Part shown: in pieces, positions 19,171-26,715 of the stretch
How the letters are laid out: each line of letters begins with the position of its first letter
Position numbering within the stretch: position 1 is the stretch's first letter
Assembly: GCF_000445125.1 (NCBI RefSeq)
Contig: NZ_ATHL01000137.1
Location: 1 to 40,121 of the forward strand
Reading direction: 5' to 3'
DNA from: Novosphingobium lindaniclasticum LE124
GTDB lineage: Bacteria; Pseudomonadota; Alphaproteobacteria; Sphingomonadales; Sphingomonadaceae
Length of the DNA: 40,121 nt
Translations under genes and position numbers: made by a program
Notes under the pieces: generated by a model
Databases searched by the model: none
What the model saw: the letters and a program-made list of their open reading frames with translations, nothing else
Told to the model about the DNA's origin: nothing

Positions 19171-20055
19171 TCAGCCGCGAACCCATTCCTGCTCGTCGAT
19201 GCCGAGCAGGCGCAGAACGCTGGTAAGGTCACCCCGGTCCACCCAGCCGTTGGCCGCCGCGCGGGCTTTGGGCTTGGCGTGATAGGCGATGCCGTAAGTC
19301 GCCGCTTCCAGCATCGGGATGTCGTTGGCACCGTCACCCGTGGCAAGGCTGGTGACATGGCCGCCGAGCGCTTCGACTTCGGCCAGCAGGGTCGCCTTCT
19401 TGACCGAACTGTCCACGATCGGCCCGGCAAGGCCGCCGGTCAGCTTGCCGTCCGCGACTTCCAGCCGGTTGCCCACCACATGTTCGAATCCCAGCCGCTC
19501 TGCGACGGGGTCGGCGAAGTGGTGGAAACCGCCGGTCACCAGCACGGTGCGGCAGCCGAACTTCTTGAGCGTCTCTACCAGCGTGCGCGCGCCGGGCATC
19601 GGTTTGATGCGGCTCGCCAGGCATTCCTCGACCGCATCGACCGAAAGCCCCTTGAGAAGTCCGACACGCTCCCGCAGCGCCTGTTCGAAATCGAGTTCGC
19701 CCTGCATCGCCCGCTCGGTGATCTCGGCGATGCGCTCCTTGAGGCCGGCAAAATCGCCTAGTTCGTCGATGCACTCCTGGCCGATCATGGTCGAATCCAT
19801 GTCGGAGATGAAAAGGCCGGGAATCGTCGGTTCGTGATCGCAGACGAGACCGTCGGTCGGCGCGAAATGGTCATCCAGGGCTTTGCGCAGAGCGGCCGCA
19901 TCCTCGTCCGGAGAGGCGATCTGCATTGTCGTTTCGCAGAAGTCGAGCATCGCCGCCGATGCGAGCCGAACGCCGCTTTCCTGCATTTCTGCCCGAGCCG
20001 CATCGATTCTTGCCGAGAGGTGGTCCGGTTCTGCTATCAGCCGCGCAATGAGCAC
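19171..20055 (-). CDS. serB: Phosphoserine phosphatase
   Basis: This 294-residue HAD-superfamily enzyme hydrolyses O-phosphoserine to serine, the last step of serine synthesis, supplying GlyA. Motif I is ISDMDSTMIGQECIDELG with nucleophile Asp85 and Asp87; motif II is VLVTGGFHHF; motif IV is ATGDGANDIPMLEAA. The N-terminal 80 residues form the poorly conserved ACT-like regulatory part. The start is a GTG at 20055: it follows AAGGGA by seven bases and fits family length, whereas the longer frame to 20223 reads through miaA. The GTG therefore lies eight bases inside the divergent miaA gene. A DUF1345 gene follows in the same operon. Confidence 0.94.
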   Translation of the reverse strand: MLIARLIAEPDHLSARIDAARAEMQESGVRLASAAMLDFCETTMQIASPDEDAAALRKALDDHFAPTDGLVCDHEPTIPGLFISDMDSTMIGQECIDELGDFAGLKERIAEITERAMQGELDFEQALRERVGLLKGLSVDAVEECLASRIKPMPGARTLVETLKKFGCRTVLVTGGFHHFADPVAERLGFEHVVGNRLEVADGKLTGGLAGPIVDSSVKKATLLAEVEALGGHVTSLATGDGANDIPMLEAATYGIAYHAKPKARAAANGWVDRGDLTSVLRLLGIDEQEWVRG

Positions 20056-21049
20056 TGCGAATTCCCTTGAAGCTGCGTATGAAAATTCCACCGGCGGCGC
20101 GTCCGCGGGACACAAGCCGCCGCTCGCGCTCATCGCAGGGCCGACCGCCAGCGGCAAGAGCGATTGTGCCGTCGCGCTTGCCCAGGAGCTGGAACGGCGC
20201 GGTCGGCGGGCCGTGGTGGTCAATGCCGACAGCTCGCAGGTCTATGCCGACCTCACCGTCCTTAGCGCCCGCCCTACCGCCGAAGAGATGGGCGGCATCG
20301 AGCACCGGCTGTTCGGTGCCTGGGACGGCACCGCGACCTGCTCGGCGGCGCAATGGGCCCGCGCCGCGCGTGAGGCCATAAGTGCGATCCATGCCGAGCA
20401 GGCCGTGCCGGTGCTCGTCGGCGGAACCGGCCTCTATATCCGCACCCTGCTGGACGGCATTGCACCGGTTCCCCAAATCGCGCCCGATATCCGCGAGGCC
20501 GTGCGCGCCCTGCCCGTTACCGAAGCCTATGCGGCCCTCGCGATCGAAGATCCGGAACGGGCATCTCGTCTGGCCCCGGCAGACACCACACGTATCGCCC
20601 GCGCGCTCGAAGTCGTGCGCTCCACGGGCCAGTCGATCGGCTACTGGCAGGCGCAGACCAGCGGCGGCATCGGCGACCAAGTCTCGGTTCACGCCGCCAT
20701 CCTGCTGCCTGAACGGCAGGCCCTCTATGGCCGCTGCGACATGCGTTTCGCGCGCATGATCGAACGCGGCGCACTTGCGGAAGTCGAAGCCCTGCTCGCC
20801 CGCGATCTCGACCCCGACCTTCCCGTCATGCGTGCGATCGGCGTTCCCGAACTGGCCCAAGTGCTGCGCGGCGAAACGACGCTGGAAGAAGCGACGGCGC
20901 GCGGCTCCCAGGCCACCCGCAACTACGCCAAGCGCCAGTTCACCTGGCTGCGCCACCAGCCTCCGCAAGAATGGACAAGGATCGAGTTCGAATATTTCGA
21001 CGAAAATTCTCCTAGAGATAGATTATTTCATGTTATGGGGTTGACGTAA
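20048..21049 (+). CDS. miaA: tRNA dimethylallyltransferase
   Basis: This 333-residue enzyme transfers a dimethylallyl group to N6 of A37 in tRNAs reading UNN codons. The P-loop is GPTASGKS (31-38), followed by NADSSQVYADL, the conserved HRLFG, VGGTGLYIRTLLDG and the C-terminal RNYAKRQFTWLR. The ATG at 20048 (MSTANSLEAAYEN) is the only sensible start: there is no later in-frame start before the P-loop, and upstream the frame runs through serB. The ribosome site is poor. The start overlaps the divergent serB start by eight bases. The isoprenoid donor is made by the pathway that also feeds ispA. A candidate ilvB promoter overlaps its last codons. Confidence 0.94.
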   Translation: MSTANSLEAAYENSTGGASAGHKPPLALIAGPTASGKSDCAVALAQELERRGRRAVVVNADSSQVYADLTVLSARPTAEEMGGIEHRLFGAWDGTATCSAAQWARAAREAISAIHAEQAVPVLVGGTGLYIRTLLDGIAPVPQIAPDIREAVRALPVTEAYAALAIEDPERASRLAPADTTRIARALEVVRSTGQSIGYWQAQTSGGIGDQVSVHAAILLPERQALYGRCDMRFARMIERGALAEVEALLARDLDPDLPVMRAIGVPELAQVLRGETTLEEATARGSQATRNYAKRQFTWLRHQPPQEWTRIEFEYFDENSPRDRLFHVMGLT

Positions 21050-21069
21050 CATTTTCGTCCCCTTAGAGC
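21041..21069 (+). promoter_or_regulatory. Candidate promoter for ilvB
   Basis: TTGACG (21041-21046), inside the last miaA codons, is separated by 17 bases from TAGAGC (21064-21069). Spacing is ideal and the -35 matches five of six; the -10 is weak. Transcription would start near 21076, just at the first leader hairpin. Confidence 0.4.
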
Positions 21070-21074
21070 CCGCT

Positions 21075-21182
21075 CATCCGCTGATGAAAGTATGCGGGTG
21101 GGAGAGGGAGGACCCGGCATGGCACCTGCTGCGCCGGGTCTGTTTTCATCATAGTTCGCTTCAGGGCGAATCTTGGTTTTTT
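21075..21182 (+). promoter_or_regulatory. ilvB 5' leader with three stem-loops, two followed by T runs
   Basis: Three hairpins lie in the 219 bases between miaA and ilvB. The first is CATCCGC/GCGGGTG (21075-21100). The second is GACCCGGC (21111-21118) with GCCGGGTC (21133-21140), followed by TGTTTT. The third is TTCGC/GCGAA (21155-21170), followed within seven bases by six T. The second and third look like terminators, either for miaA or as an ilvB attenuator. I could not find a leader peptide rich in Ile, Val or Leu here, so classical attenuation is unproven. Confidence 0.5.
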
Positions 21183-21268
21183 GGTAATGCGGGCCGAAAT
21201 CGGCGCGCAATATTCGAAGGGCAGCCCACCTCTCGGGAAACGCCCACGAATCGGTAAAGGAATGTGTT

Positions 21269-23011
21269 GTGACTGAAGAGCGCAGCGGCGCGAACATCCT
21301 GGTCGAAAGCCTGGTCAAGCAGGGGGTCGAATTCGTATTCGGCTATCCCGGCGGTGCCGTGCTACCGATCTACGATGCTCTATTCGGCGACGAGCGACTT
21401 CGGCACATCCTGGTCCGTCACGAAGCCGGCGCCGCCCATGCCGCGGAAGGTTATGCGCGTTCCACCGGCAAGCCCGGCGTGGTGCTCGTTACTTCCGGTC
21501 CGGGCGCGACCAATGCCATCACCGGCATCGCCGACGCCTTCATGGATTCGATCCCGCTGGTCGTCATTACCGGACAGGTTCCCACGGCACTGATCGGCTC
21601 CGACGCTTTCCAGGAAGCGGACACCGTCGGCATCTCGCGCCACTGCACCAAGCATAATTATCTGGTGAAGGATCCGGCTGAGCTGGCGGGCATTATCGAC
21701 GAAGCCTTCCAGATCGCCACCTCCGGCCGTCCCGGCCCGGTACTGATCGACATCCCCAAGGACGTCCAGATTGCCAGCGCCCTCTGGAACGATGCGCCGG
21801 CCCAGCGCCGCCAGCGCTATTCCCCGCGCACCGAAGGCACTGCTGACGAAATCGCCCAGGCCGTCGAGATGATCGCTCGTGCGAAGGCGCCGGTGTTCTA
21901 TACCGGCGGCGGCGTCATCAATTCGGGGCCGCGCGCCACCGCCCTGCTGCGCGCGCTTCAGGAAAAGATCGGCGCGCCCGTCACCTCGACGCTGATGGGC
22001 CTCGGCGCCTTCCCGGCCGATCATGCGGACTGGTTGGGCATGCTGGGCATGCATGGCACGTACGAAGCCAACTTCGCGATGAACCAGGCCGACCTGATCG
22101 TCTGCGTCGGTGCCCGCTTCGACGACCGCGTGACCGGCCGCCTCGACGCTTTCGCGCCGAACTCGGAGAAGATCCACATCGACATCGACCGGGCCTCGAT
22201 CAACAAGACGGTTCGCGTCGACCTGCCGATCATCGGCGACTGCGCGACCGTGCTCGACCAGATCCTGACGCTCTGGGGTGATCGCAAGGGCCAGGACATT
22301 TCCGCGTGGAAGACCCGCGTCGAGGGCTGGCGCGAGAAGAAGAGCCTCTCGTTCCCGCTGTCCGACAAGGCGATCATGCCGCAGCTCGCGGTGCAGCGCC
22401 TGTTCGAATTGACCAAGGACAAGGATCCGGTCATCTCGACCGAAGTCGGCCAGCACCAGATGTGGGCTGCGCAGTATTTCCACTTCTTCGGTCCGAACAA
22501 GTGGCTGACGTCGGGCGGTCTCGGCACGATGGGCTACGGCCTGCCCGCCGCGATCGGCGCGCAGCTCGGCAACCCGGACAGCCTGGTCATCGACATTGCG
22601 GGCGACGCCTCGATCCAGATGAACATCCAGGAACTGGGCACCGCCACGCAGTATCGCCTGCCGGTGAAGATCTTCATCCTCAACAACGAGTGGATGGGCA
22701 TGGTCCGCCAGTGGCAGGAATTGACGTACGAGAGCCGCTTCTCGCAATCCTATTCGGAAAGCCTGCCGGACTTCGTGAAGCTGGCCGAGGCTTATGGCTG
22801 GAAGGGCATCCGCATCGAGAATGAAAGCCAGCTCGATGCCGGTATCCAGGAAATGATCGACTACGACGGCCCCGTCATCGTCGACTGCCTGGTCGCCAAG
22901 GAATCGAACTGCTTCCCGATGATCCCCTCGGGCGCGGCGCATACCGAAATGATCCTCTACGGCGACACCGTGGCCGGCACGATGGACGACGAAGCCAAGG
23001 CTCTGGTCTGA
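21269..23011 (+). CDS. ilvB: Acetolactate synthase large subunit
   Basis: This 580-residue thiamine diphosphate enzyme condenses pyruvate with pyruvate or 2-oxobutyrate, the first common step of valine, leucine and isoleucine synthesis. The N-terminal domain has the catalytic Glu in LVRHEAGAAHAAEGYAR and SGPGATNAITG. The central FAD-binding domain includes GMHGTYEANFAM. The C-terminal thiamine-binding domain has GDASIQMNIQELGTA ending in ILNNEWMGMVRQWQ. It starts with GTG at 21269, eight bases after AAAGGA. ilvN follows 30 bases after the stop and ilvC after that, giving an ilvBNC operon. The leader upstream is likely regulatory. Confidence 0.97.
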   Translation: MTEERSGANILVESLVKQGVEFVFGYPGGAVLPIYDALFGDERLRHILVRHEAGAAHAAEGYARSTGKPGVVLVTSGPGATNAITGIADAFMDSIPLVVITGQVPTALIGSDAFQEADTVGISRHCTKHNYLVKDPAELAGIIDEAFQIATSGRPGPVLIDIPKDVQIASALWNDAPAQRRQRYSPRTEGTADEIAQAVEMIARAKAPVFYTGGGVINSGPRATALLRALQEKIGAPVTSTLMGLGAFPADHADWLGMLGMHGTYEANFAMNQADLIVCVGARFDDRVTGRLDAFAPNSEKIHIDIDRASINKTVRVDLPIIGDCATVLDQILTLWGDRKGQDISAWKTRVEGWREKKSLSFPLSDKAIMPQLAVQRLFELTKDKDPVISTEVGQHQMWAAQYFHFFGPNKWLTSGGLGTMGYGLPAAIGAQLGNPDSLVIDIAGDASIQMNIQELGTATQYRLPVKIFILNNEWMGMVRQWQELTYESRFSQSYSESLPDFVKLAEAYGWKGIRIENESQLDAGIQEMIDYDGPVIVDCLVAKESNCFPMIPSGAAHTEMILYGDTVAGTMDDEAKALV

Positions 23012-23041
23012 GACGCGCGCGCAGGATCCGAAAGACATATC

Positions 23042-23560
23042 ATGATGCACATCAAGCAAGAGGCCGAGGAACGCCACGTCCTCACCATCACCGTCGATAA
23101 CGAGGCGGGCATTCTCGCCAAGATCGCCGGCCTGTTCACCGCGCGCGGCTACAACATCGACAGCCTGACCGTGGCTGACATCACCGAGAACCACGCGGTG
23201 AGCCGGATCACCATCGTCACCCACGGCCCGCCGAGCCAGATCGACCAGATCCATGCCCAGCTCGAACGCCTGGTGCCGGTGCACAAGGTGGTGGACCTCA
23301 CCGAAGTCGGCCCCCACGTCGCCCGCGAACTGGCGCTCATCAAGGTGGCGGGCCTGGGCGAGAAGCGCGTAGAGGCGCTGCGCCTGGCCGACATCTTCCG
23401 GGCCAAGGCCGTGGACACCACGACCGAAAGCTTCATCTTCGAACTCACCGGCGCGCCGGACAAGATCGATACTTTCGTGCAGCTGATGCGCGATCTCGGC
23501 CTCGTCGAAGTCGGCCGCACCGGCATCGTCGCGATGATCCGCGGGCCGCACGAAGCGTAA
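23042..23560 (+). CDS. ilvN: Acetolactate synthase small (regulatory) subunit
   Basis: This 172-residue regulatory subunit activates IlvB and confers valine feedback inhibition. The ACT domain covers about 11-85 (HVLTITVDNEAGILAKIAGLFTARGYNIDSL in outline; the Asn-Glu-Ala-Gly valine-site loop is present). A C-terminal ACT-like domain follows (LIKVAGLGEKRVEALRLADIFRAKAVD and FIFELTGAPDKIDTFV). Two ATGs are adjacent at 23042 and 23045; either may be used. The ribosome site is weak, consistent with coupling to ilvB. A pair of palindromic repeats separates it from ilvC. Confidence 0.95.
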   Translation: MMHIKQEAEERHVLTITVDNEAGILAKIAGLFTARGYNIDSLTVADITENHAVSRITIVTHGPPSQIDQIHAQLERLVPVHKVVDLTEVGPHVARELALIKVAGLGEKRVEALRLADIFRAKAVDTTTESFIFELTGAPDKIDTFVQLMRDLGLVEVGRTGIVAMIRGPHEA

Positions 23561-23569
23561 CACGTAATC

Positions 23570-23675
23570 CGTCGTCCCGGACCCGATCCGGGACCGCTGG
23601 CAGGGCCCACCCGCTTCCCGAACGAAGCCCCGCCTGAAGACAGACACCGATCCCGCACGAAGTCCGGGATGACGA
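23570..23675. repeat. Pair of inverted REP-like palindromes between ilvN and ilvC
   Basis: Two copies of a 26-27 bp unit face each other: one at 23570-23595 (CGTCGTCCCGGAC...) and one on the opposite strand at 23649-23675 (its complement begins TCGTCATCCCGGAC). Each unit folds on itself (TCCCGGA/TCCGGGA in the first), and the two can pair with each other across 53 bases. The element ends about 15 bases before the ilvC ATG. Units of this CGTCATCCCGGA type are scattered between genes in many alphaproteobacteria. Confidence 0.8.
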
Positions 23676-23689
23676 ATGAGGAAAGACAA

Positions 23690-24709
23690 ATGAAGGTCTA
23701 TTACGACGCCGATTGCGACATCAACCTGATCGCCGACAAGAAGGTCGCGATCCTGGGTTATGGCAGCCAGGGCCACGCCCACGCGCAGAACCTGCGCGAT
23801 TCGGGCGTCAAGAACGTCGCCATCGCGCTTCGCGAAGGCTCGGCTTCGGCCAAGAAGGCCGAGGCCGCCGGCTTCAAGGTGCTCGCCAACGCCGAAGCCG
23901 CCGCCTGGGCCGACGTCCTCATGATCCTCGCACCCGACGAGCATCAGGCCGCGATCTACGCTGCCGACATTCACGACAACCTGAAGCCCGGCGCGGCACT
24001 CGCCTTCGCCCACGGCCTCAACGTCCACTTCGGCCTGATCGAGCCCCGCGCCGACATCGACGTGTTCCTGATCGCGCCGAAGGGCCCCGGCCACACCGTG
24101 CGCGGCGAATACGTCAAGGGCGGCGGCGTGCCCTGCCTGATCGCGATCCACCAGGACGTGACCGGCAACGCACAGGACGTCGCTCTGGCCTACGCTTCGG
24201 GCGTCGGCGGCGGCCGTTCGGGCATCATCGAGACCAACTTCCGCGAGGAATGCGAAACCGACCTGTTCGGCGAGCAGGCCGTGCTCTGCGGCGGCACCAC
24301 CGCCCTGGTCCAGGCCGGTTTCGAGACGCTGGTGGAAGCCGGCTACGCCCCGGAAATGGCCTACTTCGAATGCCTTCACGAGCTGAAGCTGATCGTCGAT
24401 CTGATGTATGAAGGCGGCATCGCCAACATGCGCTACTCGATCTCGAACACCGCCGAATACGGCGACATCAAGACCGGCCCGCGCATCATCACCGAAGAGA
24501 CCAAGAAGGAAATGAAGCGCGTTCTGGAAGACATCCAGTCCGGCCGTTTCGTGAAGGACTTCGTGCTCGACAACCGCGCCGGCCAGCCGGAACTGAAGGC
24601 TTCGCGCATCGCCGCCAAGCGTCACCCGATCGAGGAGACCGGCGCGAAGCTGCGCGCCATGATGCCGTGGATCGGCGCCAACGCGTTGGTGGACAAGGCA
24701 AAGAACTGA
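23690..24709 (+). CDS. ilvC: Ketol-acid reductoisomerase (NADP+)
   Basis: This 339-residue class I enzyme isomerises and reduces acetolactate or acetohydroxybutyrate, the second step of branched-chain synthesis. The Rossmann motif is ILGYGSQGHAHAQNLRDSG. The catalytic domain carries KGPGHTVRGEY, FREECETDLFGEQAVLCGG (Mg-binding Glu/Asp) and YECLHELKLIVDL-like helices. The length is that of the short class. The ATG at 23690 is preceded by GAGGAAAG, directly after the REP-like element; an in-frame ATG at 23669 lies within the repeat and would add seven non-conserved residues. A strong terminator follows. Confidence 0.97.
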   Translation: MKVYYDADCDINLIADKKVAILGYGSQGHAHAQNLRDSGVKNVAIALREGSASAKKAEAAGFKVLANAEAAAWADVLMILAPDEHQAAIYAADIHDNLKPGAALAFAHGLNVHFGLIEPRADIDVFLIAPKGPGHTVRGEYVKGGGVPCLIAIHQDVTGNAQDVALAYASGVGGGRSGIIETNFREECETDLFGEQAVLCGGTTALVQAGFETLVEAGYAPEMAYFECLHELKLIVDLMYEGGIANMRYSISNTAEYGDIKTGPRIITEETKKEMKRVLEDIQSGRFVKDFVLDNRAGQPELKASRIAAKRHPIEETGAKLRAMMPWIGANALVDKAKN

Positions 24710-24744
24710 TCCCCATCGCGCTTTTCGCGTTTGACGGAAGTTCA

Positions 24745-24778
24745 GAGGCGGCGCAGAAATGCGCCGCCTCTTTTCTTT
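24745..24778 (+). terminator. Intrinsic terminator of the ilvBNC operon
   Basis: GAGGCGGCGC (24745-24754) pairs perfectly with GCGCCGCCTC (24761-24770) around a six-base loop, followed by TTTTCTTT. The Shine-Dalgarno of the next gene begins right after the T run. Confidence 0.93.
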
Positions 24779-24789
24779 GGAGCAGATCC

Positions 24790-25452
24790 ATGCGCCGTTC
24801 GCACATTGCCATCGTCCTCGCCGCCGCAGCCGCCCTCGGCGCTCCCGTGATCGCCCAGTCCGGCCCGGGCGGAGGCCCCGGTGGCGGTGGGCGTGAGCGG
24901 ATGGAGATGCTGCGCGGATCGGGAACCCCCGCCGACGTCAAGGCCGGCACTTACGCGCTCGAGCCCGGCCACACGCAAGTCACGTTCAGCGTCTCGCACA
25001 TGGGCATCTCGCCTTACGCCGGGACGTTCTCCGGCGGCAGCGGTTCGCTGACGCTCGATCCGAACAAGCTGTCGGCCACCAAGCTCAGCGTCACCATCCC
25101 GGTCACTTCGGTGCAGACCACCAGCGACAAGCTCACCGAGGAACTGCGCAGCGCCGACTGGCTGGACGCCGCCAAGTTCCCGACCGCCACTTTCGTCGCC
25201 ACTTCGGTCACGCCGCGCGGGACTGACTCCGCCGCGATCGAGGGTACGCTTACGCTGCACGGCGTCAGCAAGCCCGTCACCATCGCCGCGCGCTTCTTCG
25301 GCGCCGCCCAGAATCCCATGAGCAAGAAGGACTCAATCGGCTTCATCGGCCGCGTGCAGATCAAGCGCTCCGAATTCGGCGTGACCAAGTACGTGCCGCT
25401 GGTGTCGGATGAGACCGTCCTGGTCATCAACGCCGCCTTCGAAAAGCAGTAA
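24790..25452 (+). CDS. YceI-family periplasmic lipocalin-like protein
   Basis: This 220-residue exported protein has a signal peptide (1-24, cleavage at VIAQS), then a Gly-rich stretch (GPGGGPGGGGRE) and a YceI domain (about 47-220). The domain includes TYALEPGHTQVTFSVSHMGIS, the central LTLHGVSKPVTI and a final DETVLVINAAFEK. YceI proteins form a barrel that binds isoprenoid-like lipids; the physiological role is unsettled. GGAG lies nine bases before the ATG at 24790; the longer frame starts inside ilvC. The gene begins right after the ilvC terminator, so it needs readthrough or its own promoter, which I cannot place. A stem (25460-25467 with 25488-25495) lies after its stop but lacks a T run. 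Confidence 0.9.
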   Translation: MRRSHIAIVLAAAAALGAPVIAQSGPGGGPGGGGRERMEMLRGSGTPADVKAGTYALEPGHTQVTFSVSHMGISPYAGTFSGGSGSLTLDPNKLSATKLSVTIPVTSVQTTSDKLTEELRSADWLDAAKFPTATFVATSVTPRGTDSAAIEGTLTLHGVSKPVTIAARFFGAAQNPMSKKDSIGFIGRVQIKRSEFGVTKYVPLVSDETVLVINAAFEKQ

Positions 25453-25520
25453 CCCCTCAGGCGCCGTTCAGGGCTGGAAGCTCAGAGACGGCGCCGCGAT
25501 ACATTCGACAGGAGATCGGC

Positions 25521-25856
25521 ATGAAGAACAGACTGACCGCCCGCCTCGCCCCGGCCTTTACGCTGGCGACGGCGATTGTCGCCCTTTCGGCCTGCTCCAG
25601 CACCGGGAGCGACAACATGGCTGAAGCACCTCCCCCGCCCCCCTCGATGGAACCCAGCTGCGGCGCCGACCAGCTCGCGGCCTACGTGGGCCAGCCCGCC
25701 AGCGACGAAGCGATCGCCGCGATCACCGCCTGGCGCGGCGGCAAGCCGATGCGCGTCCTCAAGCCCGGTACGGCGGTGACGATGGATTTCCGACCGGACC
25801 GCCTGAATGTGCAGGTCGACGAACAAGGCAAGATCAAGGGCTTCACCTGCACCTGA
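25521..25856 (+). CDS. Small lipoprotein with I78-type peptidase inhibitor domain
   Basis: This 111-residue protein has a lipoprotein signal peptide with lipobox LSAC (Cys25) and a Pro-rich spacer (APPPPPS). An I78-like domain follows: SCGADQLAAYVGQPASDEAI, then RVLKPGTAVTMDFRPDRLNVQVDEQGKI in outline and a final cysteine at 110, probably bridged to Cys47. I78 members (named for a fungal inhibitor) block serine proteases; bacterial members are presumed to protect the envelope. AGGAGA lies just before the ATG at 25521. It is 68 bases downstream of the YceI gene, possibly on the same transcript. Confidence 0.85.
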   Translation: MKNRLTARLAPAFTLATAIVALSACSSTGSDNMAEAPPPPPSMEPSCGADQLAAYVGQPASDEAIAAITAWRGGKPMRVLKPGTAVTMDFRPDRLNVQVDEQGKIKGFTCT

Positions 25857-25941
25857 CGAGCCTGTACAAGACTTTCGGATATCTTGATCCGGGCGCCGCT
25901 GTCGGCCAGGCATTTCGGCTTGATCTCAGCAGGGCCCCCGG

Positions 25942-26574
25942 ATGACCGACATAGACGAAATCGAGCGCGACAGCAGCCTTGCCCGTGTCGAAGCCTTCTC
26001 CGACGGCGTGCTGGCCATCATCATCACGATCATGGTCCTGGAGCTGAAGTCCCCGGTCACCGAGGGACTCGAAGCATTCTGGCCGCTCTGGCCGACATTC
26101 GTCGCCTATGTGCTGAGCTATGCCTATGTCGCGATCTATTGGGTGAATCACCACCGGCTGCTGGGACACGCCCGGATTGTCACGGGAGGACTGCTCTGGT
26201 CGAACATGCTGCTGCTGTTCGCGCTGTCGCTGATCCCGTTCTCGACCGCCTATCTCGGAGAGCGTCACTTCAGCCGCGAGGCGACGCTTCTTTACCTTGC
26301 AACGATGCTGATCCCTGCGTTTGCCTATATCCTGTTGCAAGCACGGGTCGCCGCCACGGGAGCGAAGACCGTCGCCAGCCGGCGCTATCACAAGGCCTCG
26401 CATCGTAAGGGGCTTACGGCTGCGGCGGTCTATGCTCTCGGTATTCCGCTCACTTTGCTGTCACCCTGGCTGGGCATCGCTTGCGCCGCGCTAGTGGCAG
26501 TGTTCTGGATCCTGCCATGGAGCGGGCTCGACCGGCTGTTCCTGGACCGCCATCCTCCAGCCGAGAGCCGGTAG
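25942..26574 (+). CDS. TMEM175-family (DUF1211) predicted potassium channel
   Basis: This 210-residue membrane protein has about six hydrophobic segments. The family motif is in the first helix: RVEAFSDGVLAIIITIMVLEL, with the RxxxFSDGVxAI signature that lines the pore of bacterial TMEM175 channels. IYWVNHHRLLGHA, LLWSNMLLLFALSLIPFSTAYLGE and a final pair of helices follow. Bacterial members act as tetramers of one six-helix unit and leak K+. The ATG at 25942 has CAGGG upstream. It lies 85 bases after the I78 lipoprotein gene. Physiological role here is unknown. Confidence 0.87.
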   Translation: MTDIDEIERDSSLARVEAFSDGVLAIIITIMVLELKSPVTEGLEAFWPLWPTFVAYVLSYAYVAIYWVNHHRLLGHARIVTGGLLWSNMLLLFALSLIPFSTAYLGERHFSREATLLYLATMLIPAFAYILLQARVAATGAKTVASRRYHKASHRKGLTAAAVYALGIPLTLLSPWLGIACAALVAVFWILPWSGLDRLFLDRHPPAESR

Positions 26575-26628
26575 CGACAGTTTGTTGCGCGATGCGGCTG
26601 CCTTCAAGCAACGGCAGGCCTTTTGTGC

Positions 26629-26657
26629 TTTACATCGGTGCTCCCAATGCTCATAGG
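26629..26657 (+). promoter_or_regulatory. Candidate promoter of the leuA leader transcript
   Basis: TTTACA (26629-26634, five of six to consensus) and CATAGG (26652-26657) are spaced by 17 bases. The expected start, seven or eight bases downstream, coincides with the A of the leader-peptide ATG at 26665, which suggests a leaderless mRNA. Confidence 0.4.
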
Positions 26658-26664
26658 CTGCGGC

Positions 26665-26715
26665 ATGACCCTTCGTCTTGGCCTAACCCTGCGACTTATC
26701 CGCCCTTGGGCGTGA
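26665..26715 (+). CDS. leuA leader peptide (attenuation)
   Basis: This 16-residue peptide reads MTLRLGLTLRLIRPWA and stops at TGA 26713-26715, 112 bases before leuA. Five of sixteen residues are leucine, at every second position from 3 to 11, followed by Ile. The leucine codons are CTT, CTT, CTA, CTG, CTT; CTT and CTA are avoided in the surrounding GC-rich genes, so the peptide would stall sensitively when charged Leu-tRNA is scarce. Position and composition match leader peptides of transcription attenuators. It is too short for ordinary gene calling. No Shine-Dalgarno is visible, consistent with the leaderless start suggested by the promoter. Confidence 0.8.
   Translation: MTLRLGLTLRLIRPWA

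Noticed and set aside
19485..19500. TTCGAATCCC resembling a tRNA T-loop
   Set aside because: It lies inside serB coding sequence and has no acceptor or anticodon stems around it.
21085..21151. Short frames in the ilvB leader considered as leader peptides
   Set aside because: They lack runs of Ile, Val or Leu; the most complete reads MRVGEGGPGMAPAAPGLFSS, mostly Gly, Ala and Pro.
21380..24625. A 1081-codon open frame on the minus strand across ilvB, ilvN and ilvC
   Set aside because: It is the mirror of three certain genes, arises from strong G/C at third codon positions, is rich in His, Arg, Val and Asp without any domain, and crosses real gene boundaries.
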